From Selaginella moellendorffii (lineage: Eukaryota > Streptophyta > Lycopodiopsida > Selaginellales > Selaginellaceae): 64,000 nt of DNA. The DNA lies in contig NW_003314365.1 of assembly GCF_000143415.4 (NCBI RefSeq), forward strand, positions 447,181 to 511,180. The letters run 5' to 3'. The notes under the pieces are model-generated. The model ran no database searches, was not told where the DNA came from, and was given only the letters and a program-made list of their open reading frames with translations. The position numbers were made by a program, and so were the translations under genes. Shown here in pieces: positions 47,494-58,894 of this stretch; position 1 is the first letter of the stretch; each line of letters starts with the position of its first letter.

Positions 47494-49847
47494 CTAAGGT
47501 GGTCAAGTGAGTTTCTATGTTAGAGACACTATGCTCCTTGAAGGTTGAGTAAAGCATGGTGAGCCTTCGGTGTCAAACCATTGATGAATATTGGCTAGGT
47601 GCCAAGCATGGAAAAGGTAATACATGCTGGTGTTACTTTATAAAATGGTTTATTGTTCGATGAGGACATCGAACTTCATCTATGGGTGGTGGAGTTGTAA
47701 GACACAAATCCCTAAGCCCCAAATTGGAGCTGAAAGGGTGCCACATGGTACTGGCCGAAGTGAAAGCCAAATGAGCGTAACACGTTTGGACTAAAAGCTC
47801 CGACTTGAAAGGTTGAGAGCGGGAGTGGAACTCCCAACGTAGTGCTCAAAGAACATGCATGAAGTGAGCCATAAGAGAGTCTCTAGAAAAGGGACACAAA
47901 ATAGAGTCTGAGATGGACCCGAGACGGAATCTGAGATGGAGTCCAAGATGGACACGAGACGAAATCTGACATGGAGTCTGAGATGGAGTCTGTGATGGAA
48001 TCCGAGATAGACCCGAGATGGAGTCTGAGATGGAGTCTGAGATGGAGTCTGAAATGGAGTTTGATATGGACCTGAGATGGAGTTTGAGATGGACCCGAGA
48101 TGGAGTCTGAGATGGAGTCTGAGATAGAGTCCAAGATGGACCGAGATGGACCTGAGATGGAATCTGAGATGGAGTCTGAGAAGGACCCAAGATGGAGTCC
48201 AAAGTCGAGACCGAGACCGAGATCGAGACCGAGACCGAGCTAGGTGGGATCCGACAGGAGTAGAGATCGGGACCACAGTATCGTAGGCAGTGGGTCATGA
48301 TAGATAAGCGGTCTGGAGAGCTACAACAGTTTAGGCACTTTGGGAAGCGAGGAACCTCCACCACTTTGAAGGCAAGCAGGCATGGGTTTCAGCGATCATA
48401 GTGACATGGTGGAGGCTGTCACTAGCAGCGGTCAAGTTAAGGGATACGCTACTTAGGGAACAGGATAAATACGCGAGGATCCAAGCATGGCACAACTGGT
48501 GGTTCCCCTGCTTTGGACAAGAGGGACTGGAAGGAGTTAAGTGGAAATGGAGGCTACCAGATGGGATTTTACAGGCAGCACAAAGGGGGGACGTGGATCT
48601 AGATGCGATACGATGAAGACGACCGCAGCCACTTTTACTACAGGCCTACTCTCACTTTAGATGAGGGAGATCCCACTAGGTAGCATGAGATTCAGACAGC
48701 ATGCCCGGTTTTTGTATTAGTCCTTACACAACATTGGGGAATGTACATACACGTTTCATCGAGAGCGAGACCGAGACCAGAACCGAGACCGAGACCGAGA
48801 CCAGGATCAAGACCAAGCCCAAGCTCAAGTCTGAGTCCGAGTCTGAGTCCGAGTTCGAGTTTGAGAGGGTGAAAACCCAAAGCGTTCATCTCCCAAACCC
48901 TGGGGGGTTTGGTGAACTCCAAAAGTATAGTAGGGGGAGGACTCCAATGGAGCCAGTTTGGCCAGGAAAGGCCAGTTTGGCCCAGGAAGGTTGTACCCAG
49001 GTGTTGGGTGATGAGATAACCACTAGAAAGTCTAAAGCTAGAGTGAATATAAACCGACAAGTGGGGTAGCTTGATGAAGTGTTCAAGAGCTGGCTCTATT
49101 TCCCTCGGGAGATCGAATGGTCGATGCTCCCAGTCCAAGTGTGGGTGGCACTACCTACTTGGATACTTGGTGTGGCTCAACGGAACCTCGCTCTAAGCCC
49201 ATGGCTAGAGCACCTAAAGGTGGAAGGTGGGGAGAGTACTCACGGGGCTCACGTAGGGCCATAGTGTTCTAAAATGTCATCCTGAAGTCCCAAATGGGGG
49301 AAAGGAGGAGGAATAGTCCTATAGTGTAGTGACTAAGTATACGGTCATATGATGAGGAAGTCCCAGAGGGCAGTGGGACTTAGTGGTCGAGCTTGTGGGC
49401 CTTGTCCCAGTGGCAGTGTAGGCAAACTCGGCAATGGATAGAAAAGGGACTTGGTGGGGACGGTAAAAGGTGGTTCCCCATGTCTGCAGGCATTTTAAGG
49501 ATGTTAAGGAGTGGATCTTGGATGGTCACTCCTAGACAGATGGCCTAGTCGTTGAGAGACAGACTGCGATGCAGGTGGTGTTGGACCACCGGTGTGACCA
49601 AGGTGAAGGGGCATGGCCTTAGTGTAATAGGCTGGTATGTCGGTGGTGCCTTGGGGTGTCAGTTGTAGGACCGGACATGTGGAGCACTTGGACCAAGTGC
49701 AAAGGATGAGTGGCATGGATGCCATTCTCGGGGCTAGCAAGTCCTAAGTCCTGAATTAGACTTAAGGAGGTTGTGAATAAGGATCCTCCAAGTGGTCAAA
49801 GGTATGGTTAAATGACTAAAGTAGAATGGAAAATTTACTCGTTTATA
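47494..49847 (+). mobile_element. Internal end and 3' LTR of the older LARD copy
   Basis: Positions 47494-47695 continue the internal region interrupted at 39871, with the purine tract. The LTR runs from 47696 (TGTAAGACAC) to about 49847. Its minisatellite has mostly gagtctgag in place of gagtccgag, that is, CpG loss. A foreign 520-bp segment splits it at 48241-48760. Confidence 0.75.
48241..48760 (+). other. 520-bp foreign insert inside the LTR minisatellite
   Basis: The sequence has no similarity to the LTR, the internal region or the TRIM. It contains an open stretch at 48401-48616 with REQDKYARIQAWHNWW and VKWKWRLPDGI. I do not recognise it; it could be part of a LINE or captured genic DNA. 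No clear terminal repeats or poly-A tail. Confidence 0.5.
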
Positions 49848-51615
49848 GCTAGCAAGTCCATAAGTCCGGAATAGGACTTATGGAGGTTGTGAGTGAGACT
49901 CCTCCAAGTGGTCGAAGGTGTGGTTAAGTGATTAAAGTAGAATGGAAAATTTAATCACTTAAAATTTAGTATCGGAGCTATTCCTTAGTCTGACTTTTAT
50001 TGGTGCTCAAGTATATCATCATTGGTGTTGGTATTGGAAGGTCTTAGGAGTGGGCCTATCCGTGAGGAGTAACAAGTAGGGAAGACATGGCTCTCCATTA
50101 CAGTTCATGTGTGAACTTGTCGAGATGGTGGATAGAAAAGAGCTAATAATGGAACGATTTAGGCTATCAAGGTTGGGAAGTAGTCCCTGAGTGTTCAAAG
50201 AGATGGCTTTGAACAAAATTTGATGGTTAAGGACTTTCACGCTTATGCATGAACCATGGTACACTGGTCTAGCGACTTGCTAAGCGGACTTAGTGAGTCG
50301 GGGGAACAAAGACCCTAGTTGAAGGTGTTAACTTCAAAAGGGGTGGCCCATAGGGCAAAGCATGGAGGAGTCCATGCATGATCACAGGCTTGTCAAGTTA
50401 GGGGACTTGGTAGTTTGGAGGAATTAGGTTCCTAACCTGTGATCCATAGTGCGCTTTAAATATAAGTTGGTGCACCAGCATAGGAAGTCATACCAGGCAT
50501 CTTGGGTGATGCCATCCATAGATGCATATACAAAGGTTGGGTTCGAGTACGGACTTCTAATACTTGGCTTCGAGTCCCAAATCACTAAGGCATGGTGATG
50601 GTTTGGAATATGAGGACACTCATTTTTCGGTGGTCATGGACTCTCAACGAAGAGATTGATTTGGGCACACTGCCAAGCGGGGGATGTCCCAGAGTCGTGA
50701 TACACGGTTAGATTGCCTAGTGTGAAAGCTTGGCATATTTAACTTGAACACTTTGGTGCAATTGGCACCAAGGACGTGGTGAGTGAGATGGGGACACTCA
50801 GACTCAGTTGCTATAGACCCTTGGCCATAAGGGCTGGCTTGGGTGCACCACTAAGTGTGGGGGATGCCCCTAGAGTCATAGTCAACAACTCAAAAGGTTT
50901 GGAAGACTTAATTCCTATTGGTAGAGTTGTTGAGGGGTCAAGATGAGATCACTAGGTGATCTTATGGCTAAACAAGGACAAGTTTTTTGTTTGGGTTAAG
51001 GAATATGATTCTTAGTTCAAAGTGTTGGTTTGAACTATTGATAATCGTGTGACTTGGTCAAGGTGACCAAGTGGGAAGGACATATAAAAGGAAATTAGTT
51101 GTGCCAATACAATGGTATAGTAAGTCTAAGAAAGTAGTATTTGGGAGAGACCCATGGGAGGGTTGCAAAGTTGGGCCGTGGAGGGAGCCCATAGCAAAAA
51201 ATGCTAAAGAGACCTACTAGGGGTGAGCTCCCTTTGGACTTAGCAAAATAGAGCCTTTGCTATAGAACCAAAAGAATACCTCAAAAATGGAGGTAAGGAT
51301 CTTATGTTGCTTAGTGCAACAATCAACGAATAAAAGCAAAAGACTAGTGGCCAACTGTGGGCCATGGAGTTCATTAGAAGGAATCCAAATGGCAAAGTTA
51401 GGCATGGAACACTAATGTGTTAATGCTAACAGATTGTGAAAAAGGAAGTGTGCTTCCAAAGATGGATTCCCAAATGCTCCAAGTTGAAAGCTCCAAGGGA
51501 GGGAGCAGCAAAGTAACCAAATGATAGGGTCGTGGACAACTCTAGCACAACTTACAATAGCTAAAACTTAATGCCAAAAGTGACATAAAATAGAAAGGAG
51601 GATGATGGTGCCCTT
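49848..51615 (+). mobile_element. LTR tail, primer-binding site and partial internal region of another LARD copy
   Basis: A 115-bp LTR end (to about 49963) is followed by TTTAGTATCGGAGC and internal sequence. The stretch equivalent to 41830-43795 is deleted at about 50160. Later parts (50460-51610) follow the intact order and include the unoccupied MITE target at 51480-51483. Confidence 0.7.
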
Positions 51616-52933
51616 AAGTGGGGTTATCCCATCACCTAACACCTGGTTATAGCCTTCCTGGGCTAAAATGGCCTTTTCTTGCCAAATTGGCTTTTTTTGG
51701 CCAAACTAGCCTTTCCTGGCCAAACTGGCTCTACTAGAGTCTTACCTCTACTATACTTTTGAAGCTCACCAAACCCCCCAGGGTCTGGGAGATGAACACT
51801 TTGGGCTTTCACCCTTTCAGACTCAAACTCAAACTCAGACTCGGACTCGGACTCGAGCTTGGGCTTGGTCTCGGCCTTGGCCTCGGTTTCGGTCCTAGTC
51901 TCGGTCTCGGTCCCGGTCTCGGTCTCAGTCTCGACTTCGGACTCCATCTCGGGTCCTTCTCGGACTCCATCTTAGATTCCATCTCGGGTCCATCTCGAAC
52001 TCCATCTCAGACTTCGTCTTGGATCCATCTCAGACTTCGTCTTGGATCCATCTCAGACTCCATTTTGGGTCCATCTCAGACTCTGTCTCGGTTCCATCTC
52101 AGACTCCATCTCGTGTCCCTTTCCTAGAGACTCTTTTATGGCTCGCTTCATGCTCGTTCCTTGAGCACTCCTGTAAGCTCCTGAGTTTGGACTTCCCGGG
52201 AGGTCACCCAGCCCAGTACTATTCAAACCCAAGGACGCTTAACCCCAAATATCCCAAGACCCTTAACCGATTGGAAAAGGGGGTGCACTCTTATTCATGG
52301 GCCCTTTCCCTCTATATTTGAACCCCTATGGATCGTCTCTCGAGTCGTTCCCTTTGGTTGCTTACAATCCACCACGCTTCCCTGCAAGTTCACGCCCTCG
52401 TGAACGGAAGCTGAGAGCCGCAGCTCTCCTGAGAGCCGCAGCTCTCCTGAGAGCCCCGCTCTCTTGACACCCTACCCCTCGGGTCGAGCCCAGCGGGAGC
52501 AAACTGGACCAGCCAGATGTCAATTAACATGTGGTGTGATTCCCTTAGCCAACCAACAGAGTCGGACCCGAGACCCGCTCCGATACCAAATGTAAGCTCC
52601 TGAGTTTAGACTTCCCGGGAGGTCACCCAACCCAGTACTATTCAAACCCAAGGACGCTTAACTCTAAATATCCCAAGACCCTTAACCGATTAGAAAAGGG
52701 GGTGCACTCTTGTTCATGGGCCCTTTCCCTCTATATTTGAACCCCTATGGACCGTCTCTCGAGTCGTTCCCTTTGGTTGCTTACAACTCCATTGGGAGTT
52801 CCACTCCCGCTCTTGACCTTTCAAGTCAGAGCTTTTAGTCCAAACATGTTACGCTCATTTGGCTTTCACTTCGGCTAGTACCATGTGGCTCCTTTTCGGC
52901 TCCACTTTGGGGCTTAAGGATTTGTGTCTCACA
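51616..52933 (-). mobile_element. LARD LTR, minus orientation, split by a TRIM
   Basis: It begins in mid-LTR (equivalent to 40800), runs through a short minisatellite (51800-52110), is interrupted at 52172-52785, and ends at gtgtctcaca (52924-52933). Sequence on both sides of the TRIM joins perfectly once one copy of ACTCC is removed. Confidence 0.8.
52172..52785 (-). mobile_element. Complete TRIM element
   Basis: LTRs 52172-52366 and 52591-52785 (195 bp each), internal region 224 bp. The primer-binding site in minus orientation (TTTGGTATCGGAGC) lies at the inner edge of the right LTR. The target duplication is ACTCC (52167-52171 and 52786-52790). The internal region carries a doubled cagctctcctgagagccg unit not seen in the other copies. 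Confidence 0.95.
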
Positions 52934-53350
52934 ACTCCACCACCCATAGACGAAGTTCGATGTCCTCATCGAACGATAAACCATTTTATAAAGTAACACT
53001 AGCATGTATTACCTTTTCCATGCTTGGCACCTAGCAAATATTCATCTATGGTTTGACACTGAAGGCTCACCATGCCTTGGCCAACCTCTAAGGAGCATAG
53101 TGTCTCCAACATAGAGACTCATTTGACCACCTCAGATGGTTCTCTCCCTTCTATTGGTTTAGCTCTCGCTAAACCCATTAGAGACACCTTCTCTAGCTCA
53201 ATCCCATTACTTATTCTCAAGTAGTCTCAACTTCTATTAATATAATCAGTTCACCTTGGAACTTTTAATTTTGACTTCTCGAAATCAATTTCCATTGTGT
53301 CTTTCACACCTTTCATTACACATATTGTGCAACTTCACTTCCCCATCTTA
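52934..53350 (-). mobile_element. LARD internal 3' end, minus orientation
   Basis: Matches 45230-45714 inverted, including the purine tract next to the LTR at 52933. It breaks off at 'ggaagttct' into an LTR fragment of opposite orientation. Confidence 0.65.
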
Positions 53351-54195
53351 GGAAGTTCTGGGAAGTCCAAGACTAGAGTGAATATGGACCGACAAGCGGG
53401 GTAGATTGGTGAAGTGTTCAAGAGCCGGCTCTAGTTCCCTTGGGAGATTGAATAGTTGATGCTCCCAGTCTAAGTGTGGGTGGCACTACCTATTTGGATA
53501 CTTGGCATGGCTCAATAGAACCTTGCTCTAAGCCCACTGCTAGAGCACCAAAAGGCAGAAGGTGGGGAGAGTACCTATGAGGCTTGCGTAAGGCTACAGT
53601 GTTCCGAAATGTTGTCATAAATCCCAGACTATGGGAAGGAAGAGGAGTGGTCCTTTGGTGTAGTGACTAATGATACAGTCATGTGGTGAGGGAGTCCCAG
53701 AGGATAGTGGGACTTAGTGGTTGGGCATATGAGCCCTATCCTAGTGGCAGTGTTGGCAAATACGGCCATGGGCAGAAAAGGGACTTAGTGGGGACTATAA
53801 AAGGGATATTGGGGTAGGCTCTTCCCCATGTCTGTGGGCATCTTAAGGATGCTAAGGAATTGACCTAGGATGGTCACTTATGGACGGATGGCCCGGTCCT
53901 TGAGAGATGGGACTACGATACATGTGGTGTTGGACCACTGGTGTGACCAAGGTGAATGGGCATAGCCTTAGTGTAGCGGGCTAGTATGTCGGTGGTGCCT
54001 TGGGGTGTCGGTATTGGGATTGACACATAGAGCACTTGGACCAAGTGTAATGGTTGAGTGGCACGGATGCCATTCTTGGGGGTAGTAAGTCCCAAAGTCC
54101 AGAATAGGACTTATGGAGGTTGTGAGTGAGACTCCTCCAAGTGGTCGAAAGTGTGGTTAAGTGATTAAAGTAGAATGGAAAATTTAGTCGCTTAC
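53351..54195 (+). mobile_element. 3' half of a LARD LTR
   Basis: Matches 40790-41622, ending gtcgcttaca at 54195. It replaces the C-terminal part of the SWIM-type gene that begins at 54196. Confidence 0.75.
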
Positions 54196-56690
54196 ACTCC
54201 TCCACTTCATGTTCCTTAGTTCTTTTTTGGTGTCGTGGAATAGAATGGTAGTCAAACTCTGGACGGTGAGAGCTAGGAGTGATGTTTGGCCCATCAAATG
54301 TCTGTCGACACTTCATATAGGGTGTTCTCATATCCCTAAGTGGTTCATAAGTTGATTTCATAGGAGTTCCAGCAACAACTTCCTCCACCATCTTAGACAT
54401 TGACCCTGTTGCTGGTGTTGTCCTTCTACCAACCCGCTCTCGAAGACTGTATAAGTTTGGACCTATGCCAGCAAAGGTTGCTTGTTGTGCAGCCAAAGCT
54501 TTTGATGACTGCTCAAGAGATCTAGTGAGGTCAGAAAGCATAGCTTTATAGAGGGATATTTTTCCTTTACCTACTTCAAAAGCTCTCCAACTCCAATATT
54601 TGCTCTCAGAGAGATTAATTGTTAGTGCAAGTGCTATGTCATCAAGTGGTTGATCCTAGGAAAAATGCAACATTTGAATGTGACAAGAAAGAAAATGAGA
54701 GAAAGCTTACATGGAGAGTATAATGACCCCACTAAAACATTCGAACTTCCCACCATGTAAGCCAGCATTCCATTTGTGGAAGGTGTTCAATTGGCACTTT
54801 GTCTCCTTCACGCCACCATATATGCATCTCATTTGCTTTTGCCTCGTGCTCCTCTTTAGTTCATGCATCCATCCATTCCCGACAAATCTGCTTGAACTCG
54901 TGATAGAAGTTAGATTTGATGCATCAGCAATGTTCGTTAACACTCTTTGCCAAATGAAATTCACAACTCTTCTCTCTACCTTGTAATGGCTGACTTTTAT
55001 CACCTCCAAACACTTGCCATACAGCCAACAATTTAGCACTAGCAACATCTGCCATGAAACGATAGAAATTGGGTTTCTTCCCAATTCTTTGTTCAACAAC
55101 GTCAGACATGCATGTCCAAAAGATAGTTTGAGTTTGGAAATGCTAGACCTTGAATTCAGCTATAGCTATAGTCAAGTTGCATTGCAACCTATAGAAGGAA
55201 TGGGTATAATGTAAATCGGCATGGAATCCTTAAAAAATAAAAAGCCACTTACTTATGATCATACACATGGGCTCCCATAGTTGACCAGCCTAAAACTCAT
55301 TCTATGTGGTAGAAATGGATCCAAGAATTAGCCAAGTCCTCATCTCCATCCATATCCATTCGTTGTACAAGGTCCACACCAGAAGCAGGACCAAGGGTAG
55401 ATATCTTGAAGATGAAAGGGCATTGATTGTTTGAAATCACTTGGCTAATGAACAAGCTCCCATGAATAAACTCATAGGGACATTTTCTTTTTAACTCCAA
55501 AATTGCATCTAATCTAGATTGAAGCTTTCCATCTCACCCTTTTCGCATCCAATTCTTTATTCTGCCCAAAAAAAGAGTGTTATTAGTGATAAAGTAGAGT
55601 TAAGTATTAATTTTATACCTGTATTTTAAATTTGTCATAGGTTTTATATTTCGAAGGAGGTCCTTCAAGCTGTTCTCTGTGAACTCTTTTTTGTTATCAG
55701 ATTGTAGCAACATATCCACCACATAGTCCCTTAGTACAAACTATTGAACAGACTTTGGAGTTGTAGCACTTTTCTTCCTAGCCCCTGTGGTAACAACTTT
55801 CAAATTGCGAAAAGAATCATGAAAAATTCCTTTCTCTATTGCATGTTGGTGATATCCAACATGCACTACTGCTCTACCTAAACATCCATCCCGTGGAAGA
55901 AAATAATACATTTTTGCATCGCAATATGCTTAATACACAGGTGTTGCACTGCATTTGCGACATCTAAACCCTGTAGCAACTTCATCATGCCTAGGGGGAT
56001 TGATCGCTGAGCCTTTAAAGAAATACATATTCTTGCCATGATCAGAAATGCATTTCTTAGTGACACACTGAAGCTATCCACCACAATTGTTAGGATCCTA
56101 TCCCTTACACCCTAAAACAACTGGCTAAAGGGGTGATCATTTGATTGTAGGGCCCTTTCTTTATCCTATTATCTTGACTTGGTGCCTAACAATCCTCCCC
56201 TTATCAGGGAATGATCGTCCATAATCCTACTTAGGCCACACTCCAGTCACCATGGTTCTTCTCTTAGGGTCTACCAAAACTTGGGTTATACCTCTAGATC
56301 CAACATATTGAATATTCCTTCAGAATATTCTTGCCCCACTTGTCAGCCATGAGAATCGAATTGGGCTCTGATACCAATGTTAGGATAATAGGATAAAGAA
56401 AGGGCCCTGCAATCAAGTGATCACCCCTTTAGCCAGTTGGCTTAGGGTGTATGGGATAGGATCCTAACATTGGTATCAGAAAACTCGTCAAGTACATCCC
56501 GTACTGCTACTTTTCCCCCACATGTGCCTTGGTCCCCCAAGTCACGAACAAACAGCAAGTAACTCGAAAGTGCTTTTCCATTTCGACAAGCCTGCTTCAA
56601 AAATGTAGCAGAGAGCATAACAACTAGTGGTTGAATGCCCTCGCCAAACCACACATCTTTAATGCCACCATACTCCAGCGAGATTAGCTA
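54196..56690 (-). pseudogene. SWIM-type, MULE-like transposase-derived gene, longest copy
   Basis: Minus-strand segments in order: 56470-56654 (VRDLGDQGTCGG), 55878-56087 (SFSVSLRNAFLIMARICIS), a Cys-rich segment with YYFLPRDG and AVVHVGYHQHA near 55830-55960, 55297-55500 (DLANSWIHFYHIE), 54924-55109 (NFYRFMADVASAKLLAVW, REKSCEFHLAKSV), 54707-54900 (RFVGNGWMHELKR), and 54196-54541 (SKMVEEVVAG). The CEFHLAKSV stretch resembles the Cys-His part of MULE transposases. The SWIM end, present in the other two copies, is lost to the LTR at 54195. Stops, frame breaks and an insertion at 56088-56469 show that it is dead. The family call is tentative. Confidence 0.45.
56088..56469. mobile_element. Small element with LTR-like ends in inverted orientation
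   Basis: The ends at 56088-56191 and 56378-56469 each start TGTTAGG and end CTAACA, but they are inverted copies of each other. Just inside the right end is the complement of TTGGTATCAGAGCCC, an initiator-tRNA-Met primer site. Just inside the left end is a purine tract on the minus strand. It interrupts the SWIM-type gene; ATTG occurs on both sides as a possible short duplication. Confidence 0.6.
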
Positions 56691-56806
56691 ACCAAAAGAG
56701 TCAGACCCAAGACCCCTCTTATACCAAATGTAAACTCCTGAGTTTAGACTTCTCAAGAGGTCACCCAGCCTAATATTATTCAAACTTAAAGACACTAAAC
56801 CCCAAT
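56683..56806 (-). mobile_element. TRIM fragment
   Basis: The end of the TRIM internal region with its primer-binding site (cttataccaaa) and the first ~75 bp of an LTR (TGTAAACTCC). It stops at 'accccaa', where another LTR-like sequence starts. Confidence 0.7.
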
Positions 56807-57221
56807 GTAAGCCACAAATTTTTCCTTTTCAATTTGCCAGCTGACCTTGTCTATCCGTTCCACACTGCCTTGGCTTTTGCTACGTTCCCTCACCAAGGTC
56901 CACGCCTATGGTACCAGCTCCTACTTGGTCCTACTTGGTTTCAGCTACTCACTGCACAAGTAACAGAGCGTTAGCCATCCATCCACGGATTCCCAAATCT
57001 CTCCCAATCCCCCTCCCCAGGTTAGACTAGACTTAAGGTTCGGCTACACTCCCCACAGGTATAAGCAGCCAAGCACACCAAGCCTCTAGGTTCCCAACAT
57101 CCCTTGGTACCAAAAGACTTGATCATGGGACCCTCTAAATCCCAAGTCTTGGGTGCAACACTTGCTTCGGGACACCGTGGCATAACAGCCCGGTATGGGT
57201 ACCTCTACCCCCCCACTTTCA
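56807..57221 (-). mobile_element. LTR-like sequence distantly related to the LARD LTR
   Basis: Near its right side the phrase ttcgggacaccgtggc and a following gggtacctctacccc resemble the LARD LTR region around 41010-41040 inverted. The rest is unlike known copies. It starts TGTAAGCCAC. No minisatellite is present. Possibly another LTR family. Confidence 0.4.
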
Positions 57222-57776
57222 TGGGGTTCAAATATAGAGGGAAAGGGCCCATAAATAAGAGTGCACCCCCTTTTCCAATCGGTTAAGGGTCTTGGGATAG
57301 TTGGGGTTAAGCGTCCTTGGGTTTGAATAGTACTGGGCTGGGTGACCTCCCGGGAAGTCCAAATTTAGGAGCTTACATTTAGTATTGGAGCCGTCTCGGG
57401 TCCGACTCTGTTGGTTGGCTAAGGGATTCACACCACATGTTGATTGACATCTAGCTGGTCCAATTTGCTCCCGTTGGGCTCGACCCGAGGGGTAGGGTGT
57501 CAAGAGAGCGAGGCTCTCGAGAGAGTTGCGGCTCTCAGCTTCCGTTCACGAGGGCATGAACTTGCAGGGAAGCGTAGTGGATTGTAAGCAACCAAAGGGA
57601 ACGACTTGAGAGATGATCCATGGGGTTCAAATATAGAGGGAAAGGGCCCATGAATAAGAGTGCACCCCCTTTTCCAATCGGTTAAGGGTCTTGGGATAGT
57701 TGGGGTTAAGTGTCCTTGGGTTTGAATAGTACTGCGCTGGGTGACCTCCTGGGAAGTCCAAATTCAGGAGCTTACA
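57222..57776 (+). mobile_element. TRIM element, 5' end truncated
   Basis: The first LTR lacks about its first 45 bp and ends at 57377. TTTAGTATTGGAGCC follows as primer-binding site. The internal region runs to 57582 and the second LTR is 57583-57776. Plus orientation. Confidence 0.85.
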
Positions 57777-57938
57777 GCTGGCTCTTGAACACTTCACCAA
57801 GCTACCCCACTTGACAGTCTGTATTCACTCTAGTCTTGGATCTCCCAGTGGTTATCCCGTCACCCAACACCTAGGCATGGCCTTCCTGGGCCAAACTGGC
57901 CTTTCCTGGCCAAACTGGCTCCACTGGAGTCCTCCCCC
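57777..57938 (-). mobile_element. LARD LTR fragment, minus orientation
   Basis: Corresponds to about 40710-40860 inverted. It passes into rRNA sequence at the shared bases 'cccta', a microhomology junction. Confidence 0.7.
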
Positions 57939-58087
57939 TATTTAAGTCGTTTGCAAAGGATTTATCTCCTCGACCGTTTGAAATTGGATTTCCAAGCCGC
58001 GCCCCCAATGCAGCATTGGCCCCGGGGGATGGCGCTTGCGTCATGTGTTCTCGGGGCCCTCCTAACCTTAATTAGGTAATAGCTGAG
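57939..58087 (-). rRNA. 25S rRNA fragment, part 1 (pseudogene)
   Basis: The minus strand carries the sense of the 3' part of 25S/26S rRNA. The first bases are the complement of the conserved GAATCCTTTGCAGACGACTTAAATA region, here with small changes. The variable domain follows up to the TRIM insertion at 58088. Substitutions in conserved positions show it is a dead copy, far from any rDNA array. Confidence 0.75.
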
Positions 58088-58681
58088 TGTAAGCAACCAA
58101 AGAGAACGACTTGAGAGACGGTCCATGGGGTTCAAATATAGAGGGAAAGGGCCCATGAACAAGAGTGCACCCCCTTTTCCAATCGGTTAAGGGTCTTGGG
58201 ATATTTGGGGTTAAGCGTCTTTGGGTTTGAGTAGTACTAGGTTGGGTGACCTTCCGGGAAGTCCAAACTCAGGAGCTTACAATTTGGTATCGGAGCGGTC
58301 TCGGGTCCGACTCTGTTGGTTGGCTAGGGGAATCACACCACATGTTGATTGACATCTGGCTGGTCCAGTTTGCTCCCGCTGAGCTCGACCCAAGGGGTAG
58401 GGTGTCAAGAGAGCGGGGCTCTCGGGAGAGCTGCGGCTCTCAGCTTCCGTTCACGAGGGCGTGAACTTGCAGGGAAGCGTGGTGGATTGTAAGCAACCAA
58501 AGAGAATGACTTGAGAGATGGTCCATGGGGTTCAAATATAGAGGGAAAGGGCCCATGAACAAGAGTGCACCCCCTTTTCCAATCGGTTAAGGGTCTTGGG
58601 ATATTTGGGGTTAAGCGTCCTTGGGTTTGAGTAGTATTGGGCTGGGTGACCTCCCGGGAAGTCCAAACTCAGGAGCTTACA
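58088..58681 (+). mobile_element. Complete TRIM element inside an rRNA fragment
   Basis: LTRs 58088-58281 and 58488-58681 (194 bp each), internal region 206 bp. Primer-binding site TGGTATCGGAGC at 58285-58296; purine-rich gggaagcgtggtgga before the second LTR. The target duplication is CTGAG (58083-58087 and 58682-58686). Confidence 0.95.
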
Positions 58682-58894
58682 CTGAGGAGGTAGAGAGCAC
58701 CGCATCTAGCACGAATTCTGACTTAGAGGCGTTTAGTCATAATCCCACACTTGGTAGCTTCGCGCCACTGGCTTTTTAACCAAGTGCAATTACCAATTGT
58801 GCAAATCAACGGTTGCTCTCGTACTAAGTTGAATTACTATTGTAGCATAGCTCATCAGTAGGGTAAAACTAACCTGTCTCATGACGGTTTGAAC
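58682..58894 (-). rRNA. 25S rRNA fragment, part 2 (pseudogene)
   Basis: It continues part 1 after the TRIM. The plus strand reads gaattctgacttagaggcg, then tagcttcgcgccactggc, then tcagtagggtaaaactaacc, all complements of highly conserved 25S rRNA sequence in the right order. It ends at 'tttgaac', which is also present in the adjoining LARD internal sequence. Confidence 0.85.
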
